This document shows positions 33,177 to 44,215 of a stretch of 64,000 nucleotides of DNA, piece by piece. A program made the position numbers and the translations under genes. Source of the stretch: Tachypleus tridentatus (lineage: Eukaryota > Arthropoda > Merostomata > Xiphosura > Limulidae); contig NC_134831.1 in NCBI RefSeq assembly GCF_004210375.1, positions 3,844,001 to 3,908,000 on the forward strand, written 5' to 3'. Under the pieces are notes generated by a model. It was given only the letters and a program-made list of their open reading frames with translations. It was not told the origin of the DNA and ran no database searches. Each line of letters begins with the position of its first letter. Within the stretch, counting starts at the first letter, position 1.

Positions 33177-33280
33177 TTGTTTGTTTGTTTTCTAGTTAAA
33201 AGCAAAGCTACAAGGGTAGCAAAACCCGGTTTCTGGTGGTGTAATGACCGTAGACACACCACGGTCCAACTGGATGGCCT
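33177..33280 (-). mobile_element. Family B SINE, rearranged
   Basis: TTTGTTTGTTTGTTTTCTAG then AAAGCAAAGCTACAAGGGTA is the tail and 3' end in reverse. CAAAACCCGGTTTCTGGTGG and GACCGTAGACACACC are head pieces, with about 30 bp of the middle missing. Confidence 0.6.
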
Positions 33281-34290
33281 TTAAGAAGCTAAAGGTTAAA
33301 ATATAAATTAATTTTATATTCATATATCTTATTACCCGTTACAACAATGTCTGTGTTTTAATGGGTGCCACCATATTCTCTTTCATATATGTGTAAGTAT
33401 TGTTTTGCCATAAAAGTACATTTGCTATTATTCATTTAATTTTGCATGTTTTGTAGCCCTTCTTTTACCTTTACCCTACACTCATGAAAGAATTTTGGCA
33501 ACAATTGATTCATTGTACTATCAGGTTCAATAACAGTACTTGTTTTCTATAGGAATTGACAAGTATTTTAACTTTGTTTTTGTACACCCATATAAACTTG
33601 TATTAACTCCGTTGGAAAGTGAGGTATCTAAAAACATTGACGGCAACGGCGCGTAGAGTACGATCTACCAAAAGGTTTCATTCCCATTGGACTGACTGAC
33701 AAACCTATTGATTTCCAAGACGTCTTTCAATCGAACGTACAAAAGAAACCTCTTTGATTATGTCAACACGTGACAGCTCCCGTTTGTGAAAAGCGTGCAT
33801 ACGAGACTTTAGAAATATGTTGTTGTTGTTTTTTCAATAAGAATGGTTTTAAATCTATTTATTTTATCAAAACTTTATTGAAATATTTTTGAAGTATGTC
33901 CAAGACATAAAAGAAGAGATGTATTTTATTAAACATGTTTCTTATAGAATATGTTAAAAGGTAATACAACACCAGCCATGTTGTACTCCTTTCAAGAGTA
34001 ATTGTGTGTATATACATAGAGGTCGTTATCATTTATTTCTTCTGTGTTTTAGAAGTATCTATAATTTTTTTTTCTGCTGTTGTTCTTTCAAGCACATTCT
34101 CCAAACATTTCTATATAATACCTTAAACATAACATTAAAGTTAACTTACGCTACCAATACAATGGGCGCAGATAGCCTAGTTGCTTTGCTCCATAAAACG
34201 CCAAGCCTACCAATATAACGTGGGCGTGATATTTCCAGCCTGAATGATATCTTATGCAACACATGGGATAAACGTCTAAGATACAGATCC
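33281..34290. other. Unique AT-rich stretch
   Basis: No repeat or supportable gene. Short frames up to 70 codons near 34006-34218 are unremarkable. Confidence 0.5.
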
Positions 34291-34299
34291 CATTGTTCA

Positions 34300-34525
34300 A
34301 GTGTAGCCATCCCTAAGTTTGAAACGCTGAAAAAGAATGGATAGCGGTTAGCAACATCCACCGCCTACGCGGTTACTATTGACCAAATATGAAATTAACT
34401 GTCACTTTTACAAAGCTCTCGTAGCTTAAAATATGGAACGCATTCAGTAGTAATTTTCGGGATTCCAACCTAGGACCTTTCGGCACGATGCCTTATACCT
34501 TAACAACTAGGTTATATTGGCCTAG
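34300..34525 (-). mobile_element. Family D (old A-like) SINE remnant
   Basis: GTAGCCATCCCTAAGTTTGA, GGTTAGCAACATCCACCGCC, CGCGGTTACTATTGACCAAA, then GGGATTCCAACCTAGGACCT and CCTTAACAACTAGGTTATAT. This reproduces the body-to-head order of family A with many changes, including a recognisable head end. Confidence 0.65.
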
Positions 34526-34587
34526 AATGTTATGAAGAATAATCGTAGATTAATATAATGAAAAGAGAATACTAATAATAAATTTTG

Positions 34588-34805
34588 ATTCGAATCCCTG
34601 TCGCATCAAACATGCTCTCTCTTTCAGCCATGAGGGCATTATAATGTGGCACTCAATCTCACTTTTGTTGATAAAAGAGAAGCCCAAGAGTAGGCGGTGG
34701 GTGGTGATGACTAATTGCCTTCCCTCTAGTCTTACACTGCTAAATTAGGGATGGCTAGCGCAGATGGCCCTCGTGTAGCTTTGCGCGAAATTGAAAAACA
34801 ACACA
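34588..34805 (+). mobile_element. Family A SINE, 5'-truncated in the B box, perfect TSD
   Basis: The element starts at ATTCGAATCCCTGTCGCATC, that is inside the B box, and continues to a normal 3' end GCGCGAAATTGAAAAACAAC. AATAAATTTTG (11 bp) is duplicated at 34577-34587 and 34806-34816. The truncation must date from insertion because the TSD abuts the shortened end. Confidence 0.95.
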
Positions 34806-35035
34806 AATAAATTTTGTCCACTGTACACAAGCAATGGTGATTAAAACAATGGCTGCACTACTTAAACACTAACATCTCTCTCAATAGAATAATGTAGAGA
34901 AGTTAAGTTACCTTAAAATATAAGACATTCGAATGACAAAATACTGTCTAATATTGGTTAAAAAAACATTTCTTTCCTTAGTTAAATATAAAACAAGTAA
35001 TTTCAGCCCAGGAGATTTTCGGGAAAAACATTTTT

Positions 35036-35148
35036 GGTTGTTTAAATGTAAAGCTATGTAACAGCATACCCACACTGTGTCCAATACAAGGAATTAAACC
35101 ACCAATTTTAGCGTTATAAGCCGTAAAGATTTCTGCTAAGCTCTCAGA
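35036..35148 (-). mobile_element. Family B SINE, decayed
   Basis: GTTGTTTAAATGTAAAGCTA, CCCACACTGTGTCCAATACA, AGGAATTAAACCACCAATTT and GCGTTATAAGCCGTAAAGAT follow the reverse order of the B unit. Confidence 0.6.
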
Positions 35149-35164
35149 AAACTCGGTAAATTAT

Positions 35165-35262
35165 TTGTTTGTTTTAGAGTAAAGCCACCTGGCTATGTGC
35201 TGTGTTCACCGCGGAAAATCGAACCCCAGTTTTTACCGTTGTGAGTCTGTATGCTCAATGCA
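35165..35262 (-). mobile_element. Family B SINE, partial
   Basis: TTTGTTTGTTTTAGAGTAAA, GTGCTGTGTTCACCGCGGAA, AATCGAACCCCAGTTTTTAC and GTTGTGAGTCTGTATGCTC give tail, B box and part of the head. Confidence 0.65.
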
Positions 35263-35412
35263 ATTATATTTATGTACAGGAGGTATGGATGCATTATAGG
35301 ATTAATGGTTCGGATGTAATACTTGGCCATGGTTTAGTAATGAGATATAATTTTGACACTAAAATAAATATTGCATGCCACACTATCTTTGTGGTTGCAT
35401 CAGAAGTGTTTA

Positions 35413-35688
35413 CCTGGCATGGCCAGGTGGTTATGGCACTCGAGTCGTAACCGGAGGGTCGTGAGTTTGAATCCCGTCACACCAAATGCTCGTCTTTTCA
35501 GCCATGGGAGCGTTATTATGTGATGGTCAATCCCACTATTCATTGGTGAGAGAATAGCCCAAGAGTTGACGGTGGGTGGTGAAAATTAGCTGCCATCCCT
35601 CTATCCTCTAGTCTTACACCACTAAATTTGGGACCGCCAGCGCAGATAGCCCTCGTATAGCTTTGCGCGAAATTAAAACAAAACAAAA
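35413..35688 (+). mobile_element. Family A SINE, full length
   Basis: Head CCTGGCATGGCCAGGTGGTT, arm CTCGAGTCGTAACCGGAGGG, B box GAGTTTGAATCCC, body GAGTTGACGGTGGGTGGTGA with an extra repeated CCTCTATCCTCTAG, and tail AAAACAAAACAAAACC. Confidence 0.93.
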
Positions 35689-36220
35689 CCATACAACAAA
35701 TAACCAAAAAGGTTTGATGCTGTTTACTATTTCGCAGAAAGATATCCATCTTTTCGTATCCCTTCACACAAAGTGTAGCGATGTAAGTAAAGTCAGATTA
35801 AAAGCGTTGTAAAATGGGTCGAATGTCTTCAGAAGAAACGTTTTCCTAATGGTCGTTAAACACAAATTATTGAGACACCATAGGTTGACGTCTCTGTTTC
35901 TAACGTTGCCACGCTACAGTTAGGATTAGGAGACAAATGATCATTACTTAATTTAAATCAAATAAATACTCCATAACTGAGATACCTGAAGCTATACATA
36001 TGTATCTAGCATCTGGGCAGTAAATCTTACAAGCACCATTGTTTTGTACAGTTTCTGCCGGCCGAACGTAGATAAATTAGTTACATTACAATATGATTTA
36101 GTCTACCTGACTCACGGAGTTATTGAAGACCTATAATGTGCTTTTTGGATCCATCAAATTGGACATTAAATAGATTTTGGTTTCTATACAAATTTTGTTT
36201 TCTCCACATACGGTTTATGT
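35689..36220. other. Unique stretch
   Basis: No gene or repeat identified. Confidence 0.5.
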
Positions 36221-36224
36221 TTGT

Positions 36225-36590
36225 ATACTGAACTAATTCTAATGGACCGATATTGTGCTGTATATTATGTGATGCTTAGTCAATTAACCCTAATGAACTC
36301 CAATTATGTTATATGTTATGTAATGCTGAAATAACAAGTCATAATGAACCCAAATGGTATGGTACGTTGTGTACTGCAGCGATAACTAACACTAATAAAC
36401 CCAAACGATACCGCATATTGTGTCATGCTGAATTGGCTAGCCCTAACAGACCCAACTGGTATTGTATATTGTGCCGTTTTGGATTAACTAAGGATAATGA
36501 ACCCTTATGATGTTGTACATTGGGTAATGCTGGATTAAATAAATCACATAAGCTCAAGCGACACTGGATATTGTATACATTCTTTATTTG
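36225..36590. repeat. Diverged minisatellite, unit about 52 bp, about 7 copies
   Basis: Variants of CCTAATGAACCCAAATGGTA and TTGTATATTGTGTAATGCTG alternate with a period of about 50-58 bp. The 65- and 84-codon frames on opposite strands here are by-products. Confidence 0.75.
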
Positions 36591-37250
36591 TATGGAACCG
36601 TATTTAATCAAGATTGTGGATAGTTTTAAACCGGAAGATAATGAAGTTGCTGTAAGTAGCGAGTTCTGATCTGACATTGGTCAGTCACATTTCTTATAGA
36701 GTATGTTATTTGCGAGTTTTGCTTGACCACCTGTTCTCGTTTTCCAATATTATGTGCTGCAAGTAGGGTTAACACAAAAAATATAACAGTTTAACATGTT
36801 GATTCCTTTCTAGATTCTGTTACTCTCCCTGATACATTATTTACTTTTTTAACTGTAAACACACGTTTTCTAAATACCAGAGGTAAAATACATAATGTTG
36901 TATGTGAAGCTGACATTAGAACAACCATAACGCTCCGAGGCTTAGGATACAACAAAGACTCCTACAGAATATTCTTGAAGTTCATAATTAAAACTGTTCT
37001 TCATGACAGAGATTTCACAAAACTTTCTAAGTAAACACAAAAGTGTGTTTGTTCGACAATAATGACACTGTAAACGATATCAAAACGTGACAGGGAAACC
37101 TTAAGGGTTCTAACTTGTCTTATCTTTAATATATTGTATTTCTTATCTATTGTCGTGTACCCTTTGATCCAAAAATCCAATTTTTTTAAAATAAAATAAA
37201 TCATTTTTGTTTTATTGGACTTTTCGTACCCGGAATACGTACATTATCAA
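36591..37250. other. Unique AT-rich stretch
   Basis: Nothing recognised. A 67-codon minus frame at 37001-37204 is unremarkable. Confidence 0.5.
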
Positions 37251-37256
37251 CATGAA

Positions 37257-37330
37257 TGGCCCGACATGGCCAGGTGGTTAGGGCGCTCGATTCGTAATCT
37301 AAGGATCGCGGGTTCGAATCCCTGTAGCAT
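37257..37330 (+). mobile_element. Isolated family A tRNA-like head (3'-truncated SINE)
   Basis: About 74 bp only: GGCCCGACATGGCCAGGTGG, arm CTCGATTCGTAATCTAAGGA and B box GCGGGTTCGAATCCCTGTAG, ending in GCATATATAAA with no body. The A and B boxes are intact, so it could still be recognised by RNA polymerase III. The ends do not pair as a tRNA acceptor stem, so I do not call it a tRNA gene. Confidence 0.85.
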
Positions 37331-37765
37331 ATATAAAATGGTGAAATATCACATAAACACAGCCAGTCTTCAGTTCAATGAGTAGTAAAAAAAGTATGTT
37401 CCTTTAGTCTAAGCTTAAGAATACATTCAGAGTGGAAACTATTAGTTCTATTTTTAAAACAAACTTAAGGGACCTAACCTTGATAATAATGAGTCACAAG
37501 AAAAACAAATTGACCCACAAAGGCTAGTTCATCTTTCAGTTTCGTGTTTTGTTCTTATTCATTGTTTTAACCAATGACATGAAAGATCCAGTGGCTAATA
37601 TGATTACATACTGAGATATTTAATAACACATTGTCACTAGTGCCCACTCTGAAAATTATTACAGACATGTAAATATATATAATAGCAGGTTCTACTACAT
37701 TTACGTTCAATTTTGATTTTTTTTAAACTTTAACAAGCAGTTGAAATTCGCTACTTTTAAGACTT
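37331..37765. other. Unique AT-rich stretch
   Basis: Nothing recognised. Confidence 0.5.
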
Positions 37766-37766
37766 T

Positions 37767-37880
37767 ACCGCCTGGTGGGTCAGCAGTAAGTTTATAAACG
37801 CTAAAATTCGAGATTAAATTCCATGCGGTGACAGACCATATGCGGCCTGTCATGTAGCTTCTCATTACATAATTGTTAAA
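37767..37880 (+). mobile_element. Family B/C-like SINE, decayed
   Basis: GGTGGGTCAGCAGTAAGTTT, ATAAACGCTAAAATTCGAGA, GCGGTGACAGACCATATGCG and GTCATGTAGCTTCTCATTAC follow head, arm and 3' module. The tail type cannot be assigned. Confidence 0.55.
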
Positions 37881-38090
37881 TATCAACTCAGTGACTAAGG
37901 TTCAAAATGTAATTGTACGAAGACTCTCAAACCAATCTAATTATATAATCATAAAATACAATCGTCTGTCTCATGAGTTTTTTTACATAGTTTATAAAAA
38001 AAAATTTCTTCCATGTAAATCACAACTTATCTTGGGATAGTAAATAAAGACCTACACAGTTAAAACTTTTAACCACAAACAGTTCACAAA

Positions 38091-38369
38091 GGGCCCTGCA
38101 TGGCCAGGCGGTTAAGGCACTAAGAGTTATAATCCGAGGGTCGCGGGTTCAAATCCCTGTCACACCAAACATGCTCACCCTTTCAGGCCGTGGGGCGTTA
38201 TAATGTAACTGTCAATCCCACTATTTGTTGGTAAAAGAGTAACCCATGAGTTGACGATGGGTGTTGATTACTAGCTGTCCTCCCTCTAGTCTTAACTACT
38301 AAAATTAGGGACGGATAGCGCAGATAACCCTCATGTAGATTTGCGCTAAACTCCAAAACAAACAAACAA
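38091..38369 (+). mobile_element. Family A SINE, full length
   Basis: Head GGGCCCTGCATGGCCAGGCG, unusual arm CACTAAGAGTTATAATCCGA, B box GGGTTCAAATCCC, body GAGTTGACGATGGGTGTTGA, tail CCAAAACAAACAAACAAT. Confidence 0.93.
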
Positions 38370-38826
38370 TCAATATGGATATCCTTATATCGAATATTTC
38401 TGTGTCCAAAACATGGTACTAAAATCATTCTTTGTAAAATATTTTTTACATATTCATCATAAATACCCAGTACACATTATTACTGTCCATTATGTACAGA
38501 AAGAAAACAAAATACAACTTTATTGTCACACAGTTTGGTTTCTGACATTAGTGCAAACCGTTTGTAATTTTCAACCGATATAATAGAGAGAAAAGAGCTA
38601 ATCAACAGCACCTACTAATAACACTTAGGCTATTCTATTTGGGTGAATAATGACATTTAACGGTTACGTTGATGATGCATCCACGGCTCCAAAGTCCAGA
38701 GTACGATTTTGTATTTATGTTTTACGAATAATAGACCAACAGAACCACAGTCCGCCACGCTTGGCTCATATCGAACAGTTCTATTTGGATCTGAAAAAAT
38801 CTTAATCTTTAGTTTCTAACTTAATT

Positions 38827-38930
38827 GTGTGTGTGTGTGTGTGTGTTTGCTTTCTTATAGCAAAGCCACATCGGGATATCTGCTAAGTCCACCGAGAGGA
38901 ATCGAACTCCTGATTTTAACGTTGTAACTT
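38827..38930 (-). mobile_element. Family C SINE, (GT)n tail expanded, head lost
   Basis: The plus strand starts with an uninterrupted TGTGTGTGTGTGTGTGTG run, then TTTCTTATAGCAAAGCCACA, ACCGAGAGGAATCGAACTCC and TTTTAACGTTGTAACTTA. The SINE breaks off where the next minisatellite begins. Confidence 0.85.
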
Positions 38931-39090
38931 AATTGAAGACTAATTAATTTAATTGTATTAAAGACTCATTAGTTTTAATTTAATTGAATCCTCATTCGTT
39001 TTTAACTTAGTTGAAGACTGATTAGTTTTAATTAATTGAAAATTTATTAGTTTTAACTCAGTTGAAGACTCGTTAGTTTTAATTCACAAC
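38925..39090. repeat. Minisatellite, unit about 35 bp, 4-5 copies
   Basis: The unit resembles TTAATTGAAGACTCATTAGT followed by TTTAACTTAG. It starts at the truncated end of the family C SINE (GTAACTTAATTGAAGAC), so the junction lies inside the former SINE head. Confidence 0.75.
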
Positions 39091-39750
39091 ATTGAGAAAC
39101 TTCAGTTCTCTTCCTTCTAGTTTTGTACGGAATTAAGATAATTATGATTGGTCATTAAACGTGTTTTCATACAAGAAATATAGTTGTAACTGCACTCATG
39201 ATGTTTCAAAATATATAGCTTTCTCTTCTGTCGGCAAATAGGTTAATGCTTTGGGGCGTAGCTGCTATTAAGCTGAAGCTAGAGAGATCAGGAATCAGAT
39301 GAGTGATGCGTGAACTCTGGGCTTTGTTTCATATTGTTCGTACTTAGATGCCACATTCTCCCATATTTAATGAGACTTATAAATATTTAACATTATTATT
39401 AGAAATTGTTCAGCTTTTGCTTTTAGCATCATCCCTAGGTTTGCTTTCCAAATTTGATGTGGTTTCATTTTGTATAATTTTAAGTTTTAGCTTATCTTTT
39501 AAATACAATATGGGCTGACACTAACCTTGTGAGAGAAAACTCTCTCTTTCACTCTAATGTTTCACACACATGTGTTTAGAACATTTGGCTGTATTTAATT
39601 GTTTGTTCTAAGTTTGATTGTTGATTTATGTATTATTGCACAGTTGGTTTCCTTCCTTGCGTCGGACTCAATAATCGTCGGGGAAAGACAAACCCGTATT
39701 CTATAATATCATAGTTGACGAATCTTTTGTTGTTGCGGGTCCTACCAGTT
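39091..39750. other. Unique AT-rich stretch
   Basis: Nothing recognised. Confidence 0.5.
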
Positions 39751-39765
39751 TACTCGTGAGAAGTC

Positions 39766-40042
39766 CCGGCACAGCCAGGTGATTAAGGCACTCGACTCGT
39801 AATCTAAGGATTGCGGGTTCGGATCCATGTCACATCTAACATGCACGCCCTTTCAGCCGTGGGAGTATTACAATATGACAGTCAATCCCACTATTCGTTT
39901 ATAAAAGAGTAGCCCAAGAGTTGGCGGTGGGTGGTTATGACTAGCTGCCTTCCCTCTAGTCTTCCACTGCTAAATTAGGGACGGCTAGCGCAGATAGCCC
40001 CCGCGTAGCTTGGCGCGAAATTCAAAACAAACCAAACCAAAT
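39766..40042 (+). mobile_element. Family A SINE, full length, 14-bp TSD
   Basis: Head CCGGCACAGCCAGGTGATTA, arm CTCGACTCGTAATCTAAGGA, B box GGGTTCGGATCC, body GAGTTGGCGGTGGGTGGTTA, tail TTCAAAACAAACCAAACC. The duplication is ACTCGTGAGAAGTC (39752-39765) against ACTCGCAAGAAGTC (40043-40056), two mismatches. Confidence 0.95.
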
Positions 40043-40313
40043 ACTCGCAAGAAGTCAATGTATCACAGAAGACCACGAATTTAAATAAACACGTGTAAAC
40101 GTATCAGTTTCTGCACGCCATAGTCCAAGCGAAAACCATGAGCTGAACTGATTATCGTTAGTTTCATTGCGAGTTTTCCCAATTAATATTTTTTGATGTA
40201 TTTATTTAAATAATTCGTATACAAACAGTGTAAATTGTAAACTTAGAAACTAATATGTATGGAAAACACTTATGTGGTTAATTAAGTTATTGATACATAT
40301 CCAACTTCGTGCC

Positions 40314-40525
40314 ATTATGTACCAAATTGTATCCTACTGGGCATCACCATGTGTCATATCGTATCCTCTATCCAAGTTCTATCATACTGGCCATCACTAT
40401 GTGTCATATCGTATTCTCCATCAACGTTTTATCATACTTGTCATCATTATATTCCAGCTCCTATCCTCCATCCAAAGTCTATTCTACTAGACACCAATAT
40501 GTGTAAAATCCTATTACCTATCCAT
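40314..40525. repeat. Diverged minisatellite, unit about 50 bp, about 4 copies
   Basis: TGTGTCATATCGTATCCTCT, then ATCCAAGTTCTATCATACTG and GCCATCACTA repeats with increasing divergence. Three overlapping plus-strand frames (65-74 codons, 40272-40573) arise from it. Confidence 0.8.
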
Positions 40526-40567
40526 ATGGCATCCTTTTTTAGAGTCAAATTACTGCTTCAGATCAGC

Positions 40568-40820
40568 ATGTAGTCGGCGTTCCGGAGTGTGAATCTGATA
40601 GTTCGTGTTTCACGTTCCACTATAACAAAATCGTAATTTTGAATCGTATGTATGCGGTGTAAGTGAGGAAGAAAAACTCGGTATTCAAATTAGAGTAGCT
40701 CAAGATGGTAGTGGGTGCTTTTGACTAACCGTCTTTCTTCTAATTTTTCAGCTCCAAATTAGGGATAACTATAACCGATAGAATTTGTGTATTTAGCGAA
40801 TATCCGAAACAAAATACGTC
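40568..40820 (+). mobile_element. Family D (old A-like) SINE
   Basis: Head GTAGTCGGCGTTCCGGAGTG, GTGAATCTGATAGTTCGTGT (B-box position decayed), body AGAGTAGCTCAAGATGGTAG and GTGGGTGCTTTTGACTAACC, then CTCCAAATTAGGGATAACTA and a 3' end TTTAGCGAATATCCGAAACA. The layout matches family A at every step but with roughly one third of positions changed. Confidence 0.65.
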
Positions 40821-41890
40821 TCGTTTATAATTACATACGGGCACATAACGGGCAGGATGGAGCATGACAGCACACTGCCAATTGAGATTTCATATTAAGC
40901 TCTAACATCTTTATAAAAGTTTTTTACAACTAGCACTACTGATATGTTAGTGAGGGACCTGACATCTATTTTGTTTTTAGAACTGGAATATTTAATCTGA
41001 ACGGGACCTTAAGATCGTATGAGTTAAATAGTTGGGTCAGAAACTCATAAGGTTTAGCTATACCTGCCACGATTTCTGTTAAGAAGCAAGTTTGAGTATC
41101 GAAAATATTTAAAATTGCTATTTTTGATGAGAAGTAATATAAGACATTGATTCCCAGAAAATATGAAATTACTTAGGACTCTCAATATACTATTATATTT
41201 AAGAAACGCATTTCTGTATGATCTATTATATTAATTTTCGTTTCTTGGAAGCCAGCTTCCTAATATTTTCAGCTTTTGAAAACAAACCTGATAAACGAAT
41301 GTAATAATCCAGATGGTAACAGCATCTTCAAAATCAACTCTCTCGTGTTATCCGAAATGTCAGCAAATAATGTGATGTAATCCAATTCAGTTATCTTTTG
41401 TGTTGATGGCACCAACCTATATAATACCTGACACATCTGACATTTCTACAGGGCAACTTAACAGAAGTATTGAACATTCTCAAAATGACATTAGATGACA
41501 GCTTAGGTTTCATCACATTACAGTTTTACTGTTGATAGAAAAGTGCTTAAAGACATAGAATGACGATTCACTTCAAACACAGCTAGGTAAGCCAAGAATT
41601 AGGTCCAACTGCCAACAGCCATCTATCTTTGTCTTTGTTTTAAAACTTAGTTGTGGAATACCAAACTATATTACATATATTTATGAATCCAACGGAGAGA
41701 AAGTTAGTGGGTTACCTTGCAGCAAAGTATCGTCCAGTATACAAACAACAGAATGCATCAACAAGTCAAATACGACAAACCATTTCTATCTTTCCAAGAA
41801 GCCAAACGGCAAAAGATAAAAGCCATATTAAATGCCTTCTAGTTCGCAAGTTATCAAGAGATTATTTTATGCACATGATATAAATATAAG
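40821..41890. other. Unique stretch
   Basis: No repeat seen. A 76-codon plus frame at 41653-41883 is rich in polar residues but matches nothing I know. Confidence 0.45.
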
Positions 41891-41892
41891 TT

Positions 41893-42132
41893 GTTTATCT
41901 GTTTCGTTAACTTTCGCGCAAAACTACTGGAAGGCTATCAGAGTTGGGCGTCCCTAATTTAGCAGTGTAAGCCTGGAGAGAAGGTAATTAGTCAATACAG
42001 CGCACCGTCAATTAGTCTACTTTAGTTGAAAAGTTGAATAGATCGTCACGCGGCTGAAAGGGCGAGTATGTCCAATGACGAGTTTCGAACCTATGACCCA
42101 TAGTGGACCCTAAGCTCAAGGTCATCCAGGCA
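41893..42132 (-). mobile_element. Family A SINE, old
   Basis: TTCGCGCAAAACTACTGGAA, GGCGTCCCTAATTTAGCAGT, CACCGTCAATTAGTCTACTT, CGCGGCTGAAAGGGCGAGTA and AGTTTCGAACCTATGACCCA are in order. About 25 bp of body is missing, and the head is partly scrambled. Confidence 0.82.
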
Positions 42133-43480
42133 AAATATACGTTTAGTTCGTAGCTTAATTTAGAACTGGTTAATTTATTTTACTGAAATGAAGTCAATGC
42201 ATATACAAATACACAATATACATATACAAACCATAGCCAGAACGTTCACAGTAATTACACTATGTAACACAAATTTTGTTCCTGGATAGTATGTGTTATT
42301 TATTAATTGCTTATGTTGTAAAAGTACAGAAAATGACCATTATTCCCTTCAAACTTTGCTTTCGTGACCTGGATAATAAAATTTAGAAATTAACCTATTT
42401 TCTAGGTAAAAACGGACAAACTTGCACATTTTCATTTACATAAGGTCTGAATAAAACGACGTATGAATCAAGATTTACATGTATTTGTACTAAAGTTATA
42501 CAAAAATGTTTAGAAGTGAGTAATTTTTCGAGATTTGGGACTGTAATGTAAATCACTTTCACGTATCAGCCCCCAAATATAGTCTCCCATCATATTTTCG
42601 TTATACACTCCCAGATCACAAAAGCAAAGTTTGAAGAGAATACCAGATCTTTTCCATTTACTTTAGGCATAAGCAATTGGGAAATAACACTTTCTGCACA
42701 GGAACAAGAAAAAGTAAAAATTGTGTTACAAAGTGTTATTGAATTTTAAAAATTGTCCATTACCAGTCTTTATTTTTACTGTTAAGCCATAAAAAATTCT
42801 GTTGTCATAGCTTCCAAAAGCGTTGGGAATATTCTATCTATCAGACATGATACAAACGCAGTTATTAAACTAGTTAGCAACCATGGAAAATAGTTAGGCT
42901 CAATTCCTACTGCCTTTCGCCAGCTAGTGGTATACAGTCACCATACGCATATAAAAACAGGCTTGTAGTAGAAATAAACCAAGCCATTTCTACATTATTT
43001 AGACTCCCAACGCCCACTAGAAGCATTGATTTATATGTATACATACTCGGGTATATGGTTACGTATATATCCAACGAGAGCTTGTATCTATCAGAGACGT
43101 TATCTCTACACATGATAAGCCTTAACTTATCAGTCTCTTATTAAGACTGTAGTAGTAGTTTTACTCATGCGTGTCTTGTAACTTTTATCGAAATAATTAA
43201 AATCGTTGTCGATTAGGAGACGACATGCGGTTCAAGAATGTGTAACATGCAACTCCGACACTATCGTAATATAATGTGAGAAAAGTCTGTTTGTTTGCCA
43301 CCTAACTCCTCCTAGGATTTTGTATTTAGACCTGTCAAATATGATTTAATTAACTAGAGTAATTCGGAATGTGTCAAGAAGTTATTTGTCTTGTAAAATT
43401 CGTAGATTACATAGCTCCAGTGATGGTATAATATAGGTCAGACAGTGGGGATGACCACTGGGATACTGATGGGATTTCCT
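42133..43480. other. Unique AT-rich stretch
   Basis: Nothing recognised. A 68-codon minus frame at 42907-43113 is unremarkable. Confidence 0.5.
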
Positions 43481-43483
43481 CTT

Positions 43484-43560
43484 TCAATCATTACTGACAT
43501 ATTTAAGACACAAACAGAAAATCAATCATTACTAACATATTTAAGACACAAACAGAAACA
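43484..43560. repeat. Two-copy direct repeat of about 40 bp
   Basis: AATCATTACTGACATATTTA then AGACACAAACAGAAA occurs twice, nearly identical. Probably a recent slippage duplication. Confidence 0.8.
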
Positions 43561-43964
43561 CTATATATATTTATAACTCGTGAAATATTAATTCTACAGT
43601 TGTATTTAGTTTTCCAATCATATCAATCATTTGAGAAATTCCTTTTTCAGACATCGTTTACACAAACTTTCAAGACAAACACTTATACTAAGTGAAATAT
43701 TTTTAAGTCACGTGTTAATTATCGCTTTCCGTTTAACAGCTAAATCAGAAAATCAAATATATCACTTAATGTCATCATTGTAAATGGAAGTGTTTCCTCT
43801 TTATACATATCAGTATAGTAATTAGATACCATTCCTACTATTTCAACTAAATAAATGATTTCTTGAGTTTCATTAACCTCTCAGTGTACCGTACATCACA
43901 AGAGCACATCCTGCTAGCACGGTTATGTATTTGTTTTTAAGTAAGAATAGTTACCGAAAGTATT

Positions 43965-44215
43965 CCTTGTTAGTGATAATTTCACACACTACCAAAATTT
44001 TATTTATTATTAATAATTTCACACATTATCCAAAATATTCCTTTTTAATGTTAATTTCACACATTATCCAAAGTTTTCCTTGTTAGTGCTAATTTCACAC
44101 ATTATCCAAAGTACTCCTTGTTAGTGTTAATTTCACATATTACCCAAAGTGTTCCTTATTCGCGCTAATTTCACACATTATCTAAGGTGTTTTTTGTTAG
44201 TACTATTTTCACCTA
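43965..44215. repeat. Diverged minisatellite, unit about 38 bp, about 6 copies
   Basis: CCTTGTTAGTGCTAATTTCA followed by CACATTATCCAAAGTACT is the clearest unit. Outer copies are more diverged. Confidence 0.82.

Noticed and set aside
40272-40573. Three overlapping frames of 65-74 codons
   Set aside because: Translations of a 50-bp minisatellite in three phases.
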